DNA of 64,000 nt from Ramlibacter agri. Its GTDB lineage: Bacteria > Pseudomonadota > Gammaproteobacteria > Burkholderiales > Burkholderiaceae_C. Shown here one piece after another: positions 40,500 through 49,156 of this stretch (positions are counted from its first letter, which is position 1; the number at the start of each line of letters is the position of its first letter). The notes beneath the pieces were generated by a model. The model had not been told where the DNA came from. It saw only the letters and a list, made by a program, of their open reading frames with translations, and did no database searches. The stretch covers positions 310,001 to 374,000 of the forward strand of contig NZ_JABBFX010000001.1 of assembly GCF_012927085.1 (NCBI RefSeq), in the 5' to 3' direction. The translations under genes and the position numbers were made by a program.

Positions 40500-41924
40500 A
40501 TGAACGCCCCTGCCGCCCTCTCGCACCTGGTCCCCGAAGTCCACCAGCGGGATGTCCCTGCTGCACTCGTCGCCGCGCTGAAGGCGCGCTTCGGCGAACA
40601 GTGTTCCACGGCAATAGCGGTGCGCGAACAGCATGGTCGCGACGAGTCCTCCTTCGAAGTGCCGCCGCCCGCGGCCGTGGTGTTCGCCGAGAAGACGCAG
40701 GACGTGGCCGATGCAGTGAAGCTGGCAAGCCAATACGACGTGCCGGTCATTCCCTTCGGTGTCGGCTCTTCGCTGGAAGGCCACCTGCTCGCCGTGCAGG
40801 GCGGCATCAGCATCGACGTGAGCCGCATGAACAAGGTGCTGTCGGTCAACTCCGAGGACCTCACGGTCACCGTGCAGCCGGGCGTGACGCGCAAGCAGCT
40901 GAACGAAGAGATCAAGAGCACCGGCCTGTTCTTCCCGATCGACCCGGGCGCCGATGCCTCGCTGGGCGGCATGAGCGCCACGCGTGCCAGCGGCACCAAC
41001 GCCGTCCGCTACGGCACGATGCGCGAGAACGTGCTGGGCCTCGAAGTGGTGACGGCCAGCGGCGAAGTGATCCGCACCGGCACGCGCGCGAAGAAGTCCT
41101 CCGCCGGCTATGACCTCACGCGCCTGTTCGTCGGCAGCGAAGGCACGCTGGGCGTGATCACCGAAGTGACATTGCGCCTGTACCCGGTCCCCGAAGCGAT
41201 CTCCGCGGCGATCTGCTCCTTCCCGAGCATCGAAGCCGCGGTGCGCAGCGTCATCCAGGTGATCCAGCTGGGCGTGCCGATCGCGCGCGTCGAGCTGATC
41301 GACAAGCACACGGTGCGCATGGTCAACGCGCACAGCAAGCTGGGCCTGCGCGAAGAGCCGATGCTGCTGATGGAATTCCACGGCTCGCCGGCCGGCGTGA
41401 AGGAGCAGGCCGAGACGGTGCAGGAGATCGCGTCCGAACATGGCGGCGCCGCCTTCGAATGGGCGACCACGCCGGAAGAGCGCACGCGCCTCTGGACCGC
41501 GCGCCACAACGCCTACTTCGCGGCGGTGCAATCGCGGCCTGGCTGCAAGGTGATCTCCACCGACACCTGCGTGCCGATCTCGCGCCTGGCGGACTGCCTG
41601 CTGGACTCCGTGGCCGAGGCCGATGCCAGCGGCATCCCCTACTTCCTCGTCGGCCACGTGGGCGACGGCAACTTCCACTTCGGCTACCTGCTGGATCCGG
41701 ACGACCCCAAGGAACGCGAAGTGGCCGAAAGCCTGAACCACCAGCTGGTGGCACGCGCGCTGCGGCTGGAAGGCACCTGCACCGGCGAGCACGGCGTGGG
41801 CCTGCACAAGATGGGCTTCCTGCTCGACGAGGCCGGCGCCGGCGCGGTGGACATGATGCGGACGATCAAGCGCTCGCTCGATCCGAAGAACATCATGAAT
41901 CCCGGCAAGATCTTCGCGCTCTGA
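40500..41924 (+). CDS. FAD-linked D-lactate/glycolate dehydrogenase (GlcD-type)
   Basis: 474 residues. The N-terminal FAD-binding PCMH domain shows PVIPFGVGSSLEGHL near residue 85 and DPGADASLGGMSATRASGTNAVRYG near 150; the C-terminal FAD-oxidase domain ends with GHVGDGNFHFGYLLDP, GEHGVGLHK and SLDPKNIMNPGKI, all signatures of D-lactate dehydrogenase (cytochrome)/GlcD. It oxidises a D-2-hydroxy acid to a 2-oxo acid and passes electrons to the respiratory chain. No glcE/glcF genes are adjacent, so a single-subunit D-lactate dehydrogenase is more likely. Confidence 0.92.
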   Translation: MNAPAALSHLVPEVHQRDVPAALVAALKARFGEQCSTAIAVREQHGRDESSFEVPPPAAVVFAEKTQDVADAVKLASQYDVPVIPFGVGSSLEGHLLAVQGGISIDVSRMNKVLSVNSEDLTVTVQPGVTRKQLNEEIKSTGLFFPIDPGADASLGGMSATRASGTNAVRYGTMRENVLGLEVVTASGEVIRTGTRAKKSSAGYDLTRLFVGSEGTLGVITEVTLRLYPVPEAISAAICSFPSIEAAVRSVIQVIQLGVPIARVELIDKHTVRMVNAHSKLGLREEPMLLMEFHGSPAGVKEQAETVQEIASEHGGAAFEWATTPEERTRLWTARHNAYFAAVQSRPGCKVISTDTCVPISRLADCLLDSVAEADASGIPYFLVGHVGDGNFHFGYLLDPDDPKEREVAESLNHQLVARALRLEGTCTGEHGVGLHKMGFLLDEAGAGAVDMMRTIKRSLDPKNIMNPGKIFAL

Positions 41925-41933
41925 GGCACGGCG

Positions 41934-42677
41934 TCACAGGTCGCTGATCCGCCACTCCTCGTTGAGGTTCTCGAAGACGACGCCGGCCACGTGGCTGTCG
42001 TCGGCCGCCAGCGCCTCCTTCATGTAGTCGTCGCCCCAGCGTACCTTGAAGCCGCGGATGCCTTCGGCGTAACGGCGCAGGTCCTCGTCCGAAAGCTGCT
42101 CGGCGCGCTGCTTCCAGCGCGCTTCCGCCTTGCCGGTGAGGCAGTGTTCGGCGGTCAAGCGATCGCCGGCTTTCAGCGCCGCCAGGAACAGGCCCCAGGT
42201 CTTCTCCACGGAATCCAGGCGCGTGTCCGGCATCACGGTCAGCGGCTCCATCTTGCGCAGCAGGTCGTCGGTGCAGAACTGCGGCGAGATCGTGATGCGC
42301 TTCGCCTCGCGCAGCTGGCTGGCCAGTTGCGAGCGCTGTTCGGCGAGGGTCTGCGCGTAGCGCTTCTTCCAGGCGACGAGGACGGCTTCGCTGCGTTCGG
42401 CAAAACCGGGCTGGTCGCTGCGGCAGCGTTGCAGCATGACGGTGAGGTCCAGCACTTCGCGCTTGCGGCGCGTGAGGGCCTGCGACGGAACCGCGGCCGC
42501 CGGCTTTGCCGCGACTGGCGCGACTGGCGGTGCGGCGTCCTGCTGCAATTCGCTGCAGGGCAACTGCTGGTAGCTGGGGCGGCCGCCCCCATCCCGGCAG
42601 GCGTACAACTCGGCACCCTGGGAGTTAGCGCAAGCCAGGAACAGCACGGCCGTAAGCATTCGCAATGGCACCTTCAT
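41934..42677 (-). CDS. exported protein with DUF4124-like N-terminus
   Basis: 247 residues from ATG 42677 (GGAGAGATCCG upstream). A signal peptide (LRMLTAVLFLACANSQGA) leads into ELYACRDGGGRPSYQQLPC, which resembles the small Cys-bounded beta unit of DUF4124 proteins. An Ala/Pro linker then precedes a charged helical region (KKRYAQTLAEQRSQLASQLREAK) and a C-terminal domain that looks like a DUF4440/nuclear transport factor-like fold (VEKTWGLFLAALKAGD). The role is unknown; it is periplasmic or envelope-associated. It is convergent with the D-lactate dehydrogenase gene. Confidence 0.75.
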   Translation of the reverse strand: MKVPLRMLTAVLFLACANSQGAELYACRDGGGRPSYQQLPCSELQQDAAPPVAPVAAKPAAAVPSQALTRRKREVLDLTVMLQRCRSDQPGFAERSEAVLVAWKKRYAQTLAEQRSQLASQLREAKRITISPQFCTDDLLRKMEPLTVMPDTRLDSVEKTWGLFLAALKAGDRLTAEHCLTGKAEARWKQRAEQLSDEDLRRYAEGIRGFKVRWGDDYMKEALAADDSHVAGVVFENLNEEWRISDL

Positions 42678-42805
42678 CGGATCTCTCCGGTAAAGAACTT
42701 CAAGCCATGCTATGCCCGGTCGGTAGGCACCGGCCACGCCGTGCGCCGGGAGACGAGCGGTAAAGGTGAGCGCGTACTGCCTGCGCGGGCCTTGTACGGC
42801 AAGGA

Positions 42806-42827
42806 GCCGTTGGCTACCGCCAACGGC
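42806..42827. other. 9-bp hairpin in the gap after parB
   Basis: GCCGTTGGC (42806-42814), TACC, GCCAACGGC (42819-42827) is a perfect inverted repeat 38 bases beyond the parB stop. No T-tract follows on either strand, so it is not a standard terminator. The rest of the 188-base gap 42678-42865 shows nothing I can name. Confidence 0.4.
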
Positions 42828-42865
42828 AGGAGCTTACGGATGGATGCAGGCGGTGTGGCGCCGCG

Positions 42866-43792
42866 TCATCCCCGCAACCGGTCGATGAGGCCGTTCAACT
42901 CGTCCAGCGAGCCGAACTGGATCGACACCTCGCCCAGCTCCTCGATCCGCCCGTGCCGCTTGACGCGCTTCTTCACGCGCACCTCGACTTCGGCGGTCAG
43001 CAGGTCGGAGAGCTCTTCCTCGATGCGCCGCATGTCGCGCGACTTTTCCTTCTTGGGCTTGGGCGAGACCAGGCTGAACTCGGCGCCGATGCGCTTGACC
43101 AGGTTCTCAGCCTCGCGCACCGACAGCTTCTTCTGCGCGATCTGGTTGGCGGCCGTGATCTGCGCCGCGCGTTCCAGCGACAGCAGCGCGCGGGCGTGGC
43201 CCATGTCGAGGTCGCCCGCCATCAGCATCGTCTGCACCGGGTCGGCCAGGTTCAGCAGGCGCAGCAGGTTCGACGCCGCCGAGCGCGAACGCCCGACGGC
43301 TTGCGCCGCCTGTTCGTGCGTGAGGCCGAAATCCTTGATCAGCCGCTGCAGGCCCTGCGCCTCTTCCAGCGGGTTGAGGTCTTCCCGCTGGATGTTCTCG
43401 ATCAGGGCCATCGCGGCGGCCGCTTCGTTCGGCACGTCGCGCACCAGCACCGGCACGGTGTCCAGGCCCGCGAGCTTGGCGGCGCGGAAGCGGCGCTCGC
43501 CGGCAATGATCTCGAAGCGGCCCGCGTTCTCGCCATCGTGCAGCTTGCGCACGAGGATGGGCTGCATGATGCCCTGGGCCTTGATCGACTCGGCGAGCTC
43601 GTAAAGCGCGCCCTCGTCCATGCGGGTGCGCGGCTGGTACATGCCCGGCACCATGTCGTCCAGGCGCATGGACATGGGGGTACCGGCGTTGGCGCCGGCG
43701 CCGTCCGCACTGGCGTTCGTGCCCTCTTCCACCTTGGGGCCCAGCAGCGCTTCGAGGCCGCGTCCCAGGCCCTTGGGTTTTTTCGTGACCAT
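42866..43792 (-). CDS. parB: chromosome-partitioning protein ParB (Spo0J)
   Basis: 308 residues. CTPase/DNA-binding clamp that loads at parS and spreads to form the partition complex. The N-terminal KKPKGLGRGLEALLG is the ParA-stimulating peptide, then QPRTRMDEGALYELAESI, the CTP-binding GERRFRAAKLAG (box II) near residue 100, ENIQREDLNPLEEA, and the HTH GLTHEQAAQAVGRSRSAASN. The C-terminal dimer domain follows. It lies downstream of parA with a small hydrolase gene between them; three parS sites are present 2-4 kb away in rsmG and mnmG. Confidence 0.97.
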   Translation of the reverse strand: MVTKKPKGLGRGLEALLGPKVEEGTNASADGAGANAGTPMSMRLDDMVPGMYQPRTRMDEGALYELAESIKAQGIMQPILVRKLHDGENAGRFEIIAGERRFRAAKLAGLDTVPVLVRDVPNEAAAAMALIENIQREDLNPLEEAQGLQRLIKDFGLTHEQAAQAVGRSRSAASNLLRLLNLADPVQTMLMAGDLDMGHARALLSLERAAQITAANQIAQKKLSVREAENLVKRIGAEFSLVSPKPKKEKSRDMRRIEEELSDLLTAEVEVRVKKRVKRHGRIEELGEVSIQFGSLDELNGLIDRLRG

Positions 43793-43798
43793 CTCTCT

Positions 43799-44338
43799 TC
43801 AGTCTTTCATCAAGTCCTGCAGCAGGACATGGCCTTCGGGCCAGCTGGCCAGGCCGGAGTCGGCGTTGATGTGGCCGGCTTCGCCGTGGTCCATGAACTG
43901 TGCGTTCCATGCGTGCCCGAACAGGCGCGCGCGTTCGAATTCGCAATAGGGGTCGTTGCGGCTCGCCACCAGCACGGCCGGGAAAGGCAAGGCGCGCAGC
44001 TCGATCGGCGACCAGCTCGGGATCTGCTCGCGGATCTCCGGCCGCTCCACGTCGCCAGGCGCGACCAGCAGCGCGGCCTTCACGCGATGCGTGTTGCGCG
44101 AGTGCGCGGCCCAGGCCGCCGTGAGGATGCAGCCGAGGCTGTGCGCCACCAGCACCGCCGGCTCGTCGCAGGTGAGGAGCACCTCCTCCAACCGCGCGAC
44201 CCAGTCGCCCCGCAACGGCCGCATCCAGTCGTGCTGTTCGACGCGGGTGTAGCCATGGCGCTCCTCCCAGAGGCTCTGCCAGTGCTTCGCACCGCTGTTC
44301 TCCCAACCCGGGAGAATGAGGACGTTCTTCGCTTTCAC
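43799..44338 (-). CDS. RBBP9/YdeN-type serine hydrolase
   Basis: 179 residues, a small alpha/beta hydrolase of the RBBP9/YdeN family. It opens NVLILPGWENSGAKHWQSLWE, has the nucleophile elbow VAHSLGC (Ser near 69), an acid in RNDPYCE and the His in GEAGHINADSG. The substrate is unknown. Its position between parA and parB, six bases before parB and 19 after parA, makes it part of the partition operon; a role in segregation is not known and is unlikely to be direct. Confidence 0.9.
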   Translation of the reverse strand: MKAKNVLILPGWENSGAKHWQSLWEERHGYTRVEQHDWMRPLRGDWVARLEEVLLTCDEPAVLVAHSLGCILTAAWAAHSRNTHRVKAALLVAPGDVERPEIREQIPSWSPIELRALPFPAVLVASRNDPYCEFERARLFGHAWNAQFMDHGEAGHINADSGLASWPEGHVLLQDLMKD

Positions 44339-44357
44339 GCTATCTTTTTCGAAGCAA

Positions 44358-45149
44358 TCAGCGTTTCATCGAGCCGATGCGCGCGACCATTTCCTCGGCG
44401 AACTCGACGAAGGCCTGGCTGCCGCGCGCGGACGGGTCGAAGGCCACGCCGGGCAGGCCGTAGCTGGGCGCTTCGGCCAGTCGCACGTTGCGCGGGATCA
44501 CCGTGTTGAACACCTTGTCGGCGAAGTGCGCCTTGAGCTGGTCGCTCACCTGCTGCTGCAAGGTGATGCGCGGGTCGAACATCACGCGCAGCAGGCCGAT
44601 GATCTCCAGGTCCTTGTTCAGATTGGCGTGCACCTGCTTGATGGTGTTCACCAGGTCCGACAGGCCTTCCAGCGCGAAGTACTCGCACTGCATGGGCACG
44701 ATGACGCCGTGTGCCGCGCACAGGCCGTTCAGCGTCAGCATCGACAGCGCCGGCGGACAGTCGATGAGGATGAAGTCATAGTCCGGGGCGACCGCATCCA
44801 GGCCCTGCTTCAGGCGCCGTTCGCGCCGCTCGACGTCAACCAGTTCCACCTCGGCGCCGGCCAGGTCGCGGTTGGCGCCCAGGATGTCGTAGCTGCAGCC
44901 GGCCTCGGCCAGGCGCTCGCTTTTCACCCGCGCTTCGGCGACCGTCGCGGTTTCCAGCAGCACGTCGTAGACCGTGTGCTGCAGGCTGCGCTTGTCGACG
45001 CCCGAACCCATGGTTGCATTGCCCTGCGGGTCGAGGTCCACCATCAGCACCCGCTGGCCCACCTTGGCCAGGCCGGCGCACAGGTTCACCGTCGTGGTCG
45101 TCTTGCCAACTCCACCCTTCTGGTTGGCGACGCAAAAGATCTTGGCCAT
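44358..45149 (-). CDS. parA: chromosome-partitioning ATPase ParA (Soj)
   Basis: 263 residues. Deviant Walker A ATPase: KGGVGKTTTTVNL near residue 11 with the signature lysine, A' motif DLDPQGNATMGSG near 40 and Walker B ILIDCPPALS near 125. Binds DNA non-specifically as an ATP dimer and is released by ParB to move the origin region. It lacks the N-terminal HTH of plasmid ParA proteins, which marks it as chromosomal Soj type. First gene of the parA-hydrolase-parB operon. Confidence 0.96.
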   Translation of the reverse strand: MAKIFCVANQKGGVGKTTTTVNLCAGLAKVGQRVLMVDLDPQGNATMGSGVDKRSLQHTVYDVLLETATVAEARVKSERLAEAGCSYDILGANRDLAGAEVELVDVERRERRLKQGLDAVAPDYDFILIDCPPALSMLTLNGLCAAHGVIVPMQCEYFALEGLSDLVNTIKQVHANLNKDLEIIGLLRVMFDPRITLQQQVSDQLKAHFADKVFNTVIPRNVRLAEAPSYGLPGVAFDPSARGSQAFVEFAEEMVARIGSMKR

Positions 45150-45150
45150 T

Positions 45151-45181
45151 CAGTGTCCGCCCGGCCGCCCGAAGGACACTG
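45151..45181. other. inverted repeat upstream of parA
   Basis: CAGTGTCC (45151-45158) and GGACACTG (45174-45181) flank a GC-rich loop and begin next to the parA start codon. On the parA transcript this would be a hairpin just before the ATG. The adjoining CCCCTCGGGGGG and the remainder of the 89-base gap look like a Comamonadaceae intergenic spacer, but this is an impression only. Confidence 0.4.
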
Positions 45182-45238
45182 ACGGACCCCTCGGGGGGCA
45201 GAGAGCTACACGCAGTGAGCGAACGTGGGGGCTCATAT

Positions 45239-45853
45239 TCATTTGGAGATTGCGAGCTTGACGCCGAAGCCGATGAGGAAGGTGCCGGCGAGCTTTTCGA
45301 GCACGCGGCCGATGAGCGGGTTGGCGCGCATGCGCTCCGCCAGGAAATGGGTCAGCAGCACGGCGCCCAGGCCGTAGCAGAAGGTGAGGAAGGCAATGGT
45401 CGCCGCCATCACGCTGAAGGTGAGCATGCCCTGGTGGCGGGCCGGGTCGATGAAGAGCGGAAAGAAGGCCATGTAGAACACGATGGCCTTGGGGTTCAGC
45501 AAGGTGATGAAGAAGGCCTGCTGGAAGTAGCGGCGCGGCTCCATGTGCAGGATGGGCCCGGCGCCCGGCTTGGCCAGCAGCATCTTGGCGCCCAGCCAGG
45601 CGAGATACACGGCGCCCGACCACTGGACCAGGTGGAAAGCCGCGGGATAGGCAGCCAGCAGCGCGGCGACGCCGGCCACTGCTGCCCACATCAGGACCTG
45701 GTCGCCAGCGATGATGCCGAAGGTGGCGCCCAGGCCGCCGCGGATACCGCCTTTGCCGGTGGACGTGATGAGGGCCAGGTTCCCGGGGCCCGGGATGGCG
45801 AGAAAGACAAGGATCGCGGCGACGAACGCGCCGTAGTCGGCAACGCCAAACAT
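45239..45853 (-). CDS. LysE-family exporter
   Basis: 204-residue inner-membrane protein with about six hydrophobic segments. The family signature AIPGPGNLALITSTGKGGIRGGL lies at residues 19-42 and LNPKAIVFYMAFFPLFI near 120. Members export amino acids or derivatives (RhtB/LysE). It sits between rsmG and parA, all on the minus strand. Specificity is unknown. Confidence 0.9.
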   Translation of the reverse strand: MFGVADYGAFVAAILVFLAIPGPGNLALITSTGKGGIRGGLGATFGIIAGDQVLMWAAVAGVAALLAAYPAAFHLVQWSGAVYLAWLGAKMLLAKPGAGPILHMEPRRYFQQAFFITLLNPKAIVFYMAFFPLFIDPARHQGMLTFSVMAATIAFLTFCYGLGAVLLTHFLAERMRANPLIGRVLEKLAGTFLIGFGVKLAISK

Positions 45854-45889
45854 TCGGGAGGCCCTCCGGGGTGAGGGCTGAGTTTACCG

Positions 45890-46570
45890 TCAGCCTGCCG
45901 GCTGCCCTGTGGTGCTTTCCGCACGCAGGCGCTTGCGCAGCCAGACGATGCAGCGTTCGGCGGCTAGGCCGGGCACGCTCAACTGTTCCACGTGAAACAC
46001 TTCAGCTCCTGCTGGCAGCGCGGCCAGCTCATCGTCCGGCCGTTTGCCCTTCATGGCCAGCCAGACGCCCTGCTCCGCCAGCGCTTGGCCGGACCAGCTG
46101 ACGAAGTCGGCGAGCGAGGCGAAGGCGCGCGAGCAGATCACGTCGTAGGGGCCGGCCAGGTTCTCCACCCGGTCGTGCACGCCCTTGAGGTTGGACTGCT
46201 GCAGCTGGCTGGCGGCCTGCTGGATGAAGGCGGCCTTCTTGCCCACTGTGTCCACGCATTCGACCTGCAGTTCCGGGCAGCAGATGGCGATGACCACGCC
46301 GGGCAGGCCCGCGCCGGAGCCGACGTCGAGAAGCCTTCCCGGCTTTCCCTGGGTCTGCCGGCGCAACGGCCCGACCGCGGCCAGGCTATCCAGCAAGTGC
46401 TGGCCCAGCATCTCCTCGGGATCGCGGACGGCAGTGAGGTTGTAGACCTTGTTCCACTTCTGGATGAGGTCGAGGTAGGCCAGGAGCTGGGCGACCCGGG
46501 CGTCGGAGAGGTCCAGGCCGAGTTGCTGGATGCCGGCCCGGAGGCGGGTTTCGCGGGGGGATTGCATCAT
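45890..46570 (-). CDS. rsmG: 16S rRNA (guanine527-N7)-methyltransferase RsmG
   Basis: 226 residues. Uses SAM to methylate G527 of 16S rRNA. Motifs: WNKVYNLTAVRDPEEMLGQHLLDSLA at the N-terminus, the SAM loop DVGSGAGLPGVVIAI near residue 80, CSRAFASLADFV near 145. The start is either of two adjacent ATGs at 46570 or 46567. The C-terminal part contains the codons of a parS site (EVFHVEQ at 45984-45999). It follows mnmG by 223 bases, the conserved gidA-gidB order of origin-proximal regions. Confidence 0.95.
   Translation of the reverse strand: MMQSPRETRLRAGIQQLGLDLSDARVAQLLAYLDLIQKWNKVYNLTAVRDPEEMLGQHLLDSLAAVGPLRRQTQGKPGRLLDVGSGAGLPGVVIAICCPELQVECVDTVGKKAAFIQQAASQLQQSNLKGVHDRVENLAGPYDVICSRAFASLADFVSWSGQALAEQGVWLAMKGKRPDDELAALPAGAEVFHVEQLSVPGLAAERCIVWLRKRLRAESTTGQPAG
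45984..45999. other. parS centromere site 1 (inside rsmG)
   Basis: TGTTCCACGTGAAACA matches the bacterial consensus TGTTNCACGTGAAACA exactly. It encodes part of FHVEQ in RsmG. ParB is encoded 2 kb away. Confidence 0.93.
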
Positions 46571-46613
46571 CGCGTGCCCTGCTCCGTGGGTTGCACCCCT
46601 TGCGCGCGGGATT

Positions 46614-46679
46614 CCGTAGGCTGGGTTTCGCGCAGCGAACCCCAGCTTGCGGCCGCTTCGAAACGCCGTGAAGCTGGGG
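46614..46679. repeat. intergenic palindromic repeat, CGTAGGCTGGGTT type
   Basis: CCGTAGGCTGGGTTTCGCGC followed by AGCGAACCCCAGC forms one imperfect hairpin, and CCCCAGCTT (46640-46648) pairs with AAGCTGGGG (46671-46679) for an alternative. A second copy in opposite orientation lies at 50638-50678. It occupies part of the 223-base gap between mnmG and rsmG; the rest shows nothing else. Confidence 0.7.
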
Positions 46680-46793
46680 TCGGCTTCGCCGAACCCGGCC
46701 GACGAATGCCCTTCCGGACGAGGCAGACGCCAGAACCTCGGCCAACCCGAGCATCCCGTCGACCCTCCATCAGCCCGCGATCCACCCCTCCCC

Positions 46794-48749
46794 TCATGCC
46801 GCCGCCTGTCCCGCAACCTGGTTCGCCGCCTCGGCAAAGCCCTTGTACTTGTTCTTCTTCAGGTGCACCAGCAACAGCGAGATCGCCGCCGGGGTCACGC
46901 CCGAAATCCGGGAAGCCAGGCCCAGCGTTTCGGGGCGGTGCTTGCTGAGCTTCTGCCGGACTTCGATGCTGAGCGCGGTAACCTGCGTGTAGTCCAGCTC
47001 GGCCGGCAGTTTCAGGTTCTCGTAATACGCGGCCCGCTGGACTTCGTCCTTCTGCCGCTCGATATAGCCGGAGTACTTGGCCGCGATCTCGATCTGCTCC
47101 ACCACCGGCGCGTACAGCTCGCCCAAGGTTTCACGTGAAACATCGGCGCTGCGCCAGCGGCCCGATTCCAGCGACATCAGCGACTCATAGCCCACATCGG
47201 GCCGGCGCAGCAGGTCGCCGAGGTTGTACTCATGCTCGATCGTCGTGCCCAGCACTCGCTCGGTTTCCGCCGCCGAGACGATCCGGGGGTTCACCCAGGT
47301 CGCTTTCAGCCGCTCTGTTTCACGTGAAACAGCGTCGCGCTTGCGGCTGAAGGCGTCCCAGCGGACATCGTCCACCAGGCCCATCCGGCGCCCGTCTTCG
47401 GTCAAGCGCAGGTCGGCATTGTCTTCGCGCAGCTGCAGCCGGTACTCGGCCCGACTGGTGAACATCCGGTACGGCTCAGTCACGCCCTTGGTGATGAGGT
47501 CGTCCACCAGCACGCCCAGGTAAGCCTGGTCACGCGACGGCAGCCAGGCCGCCTCGCCCTTCACCTGCAGCGCGGCATTGATGCCGGCAAACAGGCCTTG
47601 GGCAGCCGCCTCCTCGTAGCCAGTCGTGCCGTTGATCTGGCCGGCGAAGAACAGGCCGGCGATCGCCTTGCTCTCGAAGCTGGACTTCAGCGCCCGCGGG
47701 TCGAAATAGTCGTACTCGATAGCGTAGCCGGGCCGCAGGATATGGGCTTGCTCCAGCCCGGGCAGCGTCCGCACCAAGCCCAGCTGGATGTCGAACGGCA
47801 GGCTGGTCGAGATCCCGTTGGGATAGAACTCGTTGGTCGTCAGCCCTTCCGGCTCCAGGAAGACCTGGTGGCTGTCCTTGTCCTTGAAGCGGTTGATCTT
47901 GTCTTCGACGCTCGGGCAGTAGCGCGGGCCGACGCCTTCGATCTTGCCGGTGAACATCGGGCTGCGGTCGAAGCCGGAGCGGATGATGTCGTGGGTGCGC
48001 TCGTTGGTATGGGTGATCCAGCACGGCACCTGCTTCGGGTGCATGTCGGCGCGGCCCAGGAAGCTGAACACCGGCACCGGGTCCAGGTCGCCGGGTTGCT
48101 CTTCGCACTGGCTGAAGTCGATGGTGCGACCGTCGATGCGCGGCGGCGTCCCGGTCTTCAGCCGGCCTTGCGGCAGCTTCAGTTCCTTCAGGCGCGCAGA
48201 CAGCGACACCGCCGGCGGATCGCCCGCCCGGCCGGCCGGGTAGTTCTGCAGGCCGACGTGGATCTTGCCGTCCAGGAAGGTGCCGGCGGTCAACACCACT
48301 GCCCTGCCCCGGAAGCGGATGCCGACCTGCGTCACGGCGCCGACCACCCGGTCGCCTTCCACCATCAGGTCGTCCACGGCCTGCTGGAACAGCGTCAGGT
48401 TCGGCTGGTTCTCCAGGCGATGGCGGATCGCGGCCTTGTACAGGATGCGGTCGGCCTGGGCGCGGGTGGCGCGCACGGCCGGACCCTTGCTGGAGTTGAG
48501 GATGCGGAACTGGATGCCGGCCTCGTCGGTGGCGATCGCCATCGCGCCGCCCAGCGCATCGACCTCCTTGACCAGGTGGCCCTTGCCGATGCCGCCAATC
48601 GAAGGGTTGCAGGACATCTGCCCCAAGGTCTCGATGTTGTGGGTGAGCAGCAAGGTCTTGGCGCCCATACGCGCGGAAGCGAGAGCCGCTTCCGTACCGG
48701 CATGGCCGCCGCCGACCACGATGACGTCGAATTCTTCTGGATAAAGCAT
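46794..48749 (-). CDS. mnmG: tRNA uridine-5-carboxymethylaminomethyl modification enzyme MnmG
   Basis: 651 residues. With MnmE it makes cmnm5U at the wobble position of certain tRNAs, using FAD. The FAD loop [19 protein letters not shown] at the N-terminus, [20 protein letters not shown] near 45, [10 protein letters not shown] near 275 and [17 protein letters not shown] near 370 are all GidA signatures. Two VSRET peptides (near residues 472 and 531) are encoded by parS-like sequences. No mnmE is in the window. ATG 48749 gives the canonical N-terminus. Confidence 0.97.
   Translation of the reverse strand: MLYPEEFDVIVVGGGHAGTEAALASARMGAKTLLLTHNIETLGQMSCNPSIGGIGKGHLVKEVDALGGAMAIATDEAGIQFRILNSSKGPAVRATRAQADRILYKAAIRHRLENQPNLTLFQQAVDDLMVEGDRVVGAVTQVGIRFRGRAVVLTAGTFLDGKIHVGLQNYPAGRAGDPPAVSLSARLKELKLPQGRLKTGTPPRIDGRTIDFSQCEEQPGDLDPVPVFSFLGRADMHPKQVPCWITHTNERTHDIIRSGFDRSPMFTGKIEGVGPRYCPSVEDKINRFKDKDSHQVFLEPEGLTTNEFYPNGISTSLPFDIQLGLVRTLPGLEQAHILRPGYAIEYDYFDPRALKSSFESKAIAGLFFAGQINGTTGYEEAAAQGLFAGINAALQVKGEAAWLPSRDQAYLGVLVDDLITKGVTEPYRMFTSRAEYRLQLREDNADLRLTEDGRRMGLVDDVRWDAFSRKRDAVSRETERLKATWVNPRIVSAAETERVLGTTIEHEYNLGDLLRRPDVGYESLMSLESGRWRSADVSRETLGELYAPVVEQIEIAAKYSGYIERQKDEVQRAAYYENLKLPAELDYTQVTALSIEVRQKLSKHRPETLGLASRISGVTPAAISLLLVHLKKNKYKGFAEAANQVAGQAAA
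47127..47142. other. parS-like site 2 (inside mnmG)
   Basis: The 14-bp palindrome GTTTCACGTGAAAC (47128-47141) is perfect; the outer pair gives GGTTTCACGTGAAACA, one mismatch from the 16-bp consensus. It encodes VSRET in MnmG. Confidence 0.85.
47316..47331. other. parS centromere site 3 (inside mnmG)
   Basis: TGTTTCACGTGAAACA, an exact 16-bp parS consensus and perfect palindrome, encoding a second VSRET in MnmG. It lies 174 bases from site 2 and 1.3 kb from site 1. Confidence 0.96.
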
Positions 48750-48816
48750 GGAAAGAGGCGCCGGTCCGGGCGCGGGGCGGCCCGCTGGCCGAAAGGGCAA
48801 GATTTTACTTTGCGGA

Positions 48817-49104
48817 ATGCAACCCTGCACCCGTGGTCCAATCGCGCCCGTGAACTGCCGCCAGGACTGCGGCGCCTGCTGCATTGCGCCGTCCATCAAC
48901 TCGCCGATTCCTGGCATGCCGAAGGGCAAGCCGGCGGGGGTGAGGTGCGTGCAACTCGACGAAGAGAACCGCTGCAAGCTGTTCGGGAAGCCCGAGCGGC
49001 CAGCGTTCTGCGGCGGGTTGCAGCCGTCGCAGGAGATGTGCGGGAGCAGCCAGGCGCAGGCGATGCACTGGCTCACTTCGCTGGAAGTCCTTACCCAGCC
49101 TTGA
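48817..49104 (+). CDS. YkgJ-family cysteine cluster protein
   Basis: 95 residues. The Cys pattern [10 protein letters not shown]...GVRCVQL...[16 protein letters not shown]...EMCG matches the CxxCxxCC zinc/iron-chelating domain family (YkgJ), function unknown. ATG 48817 gives [11 protein letters not shown]; no strong ribosome-binding site is seen. It is divergent from mnmG with 67 bases between starts. Confidence 0.8.
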   Translation: MQPCTRGPIAPVNCRQDCGACCIAPSINSPIPGMPKGKPAGVRCVQLDEENRCKLFGKPERPAFCGGLQPSQEMCGSSQAQAMHWLTSLEVLTQP

Positions 49105-49110
49105 TCGAGT

Positions 49111-49133
49111 GGTGCGCAGCGCAGCTGCGCACC
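49111..49133. repeat. GGTGCGCAG hairpin repeat
   Basis: GGTGCGCAG (49111-49119), CGCAG, CTGCGCACC (49125-49133): a perfect 9-bp stem between convergent genes. A 21-of-23 match occurs at 27186-27208. Confidence 0.65.
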
Positions 49134-49156
49134 CTACATGCACAGCGACAAGCGGG

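Noticed and set aside
45150..48816. Replication origin in the mnmG-parA region
   Set aside because: Gene order and parS sites indicate origin proximity, but I see no DnaA-box cluster, AT-rich unwinding region or dnaA/dnaN in the window.
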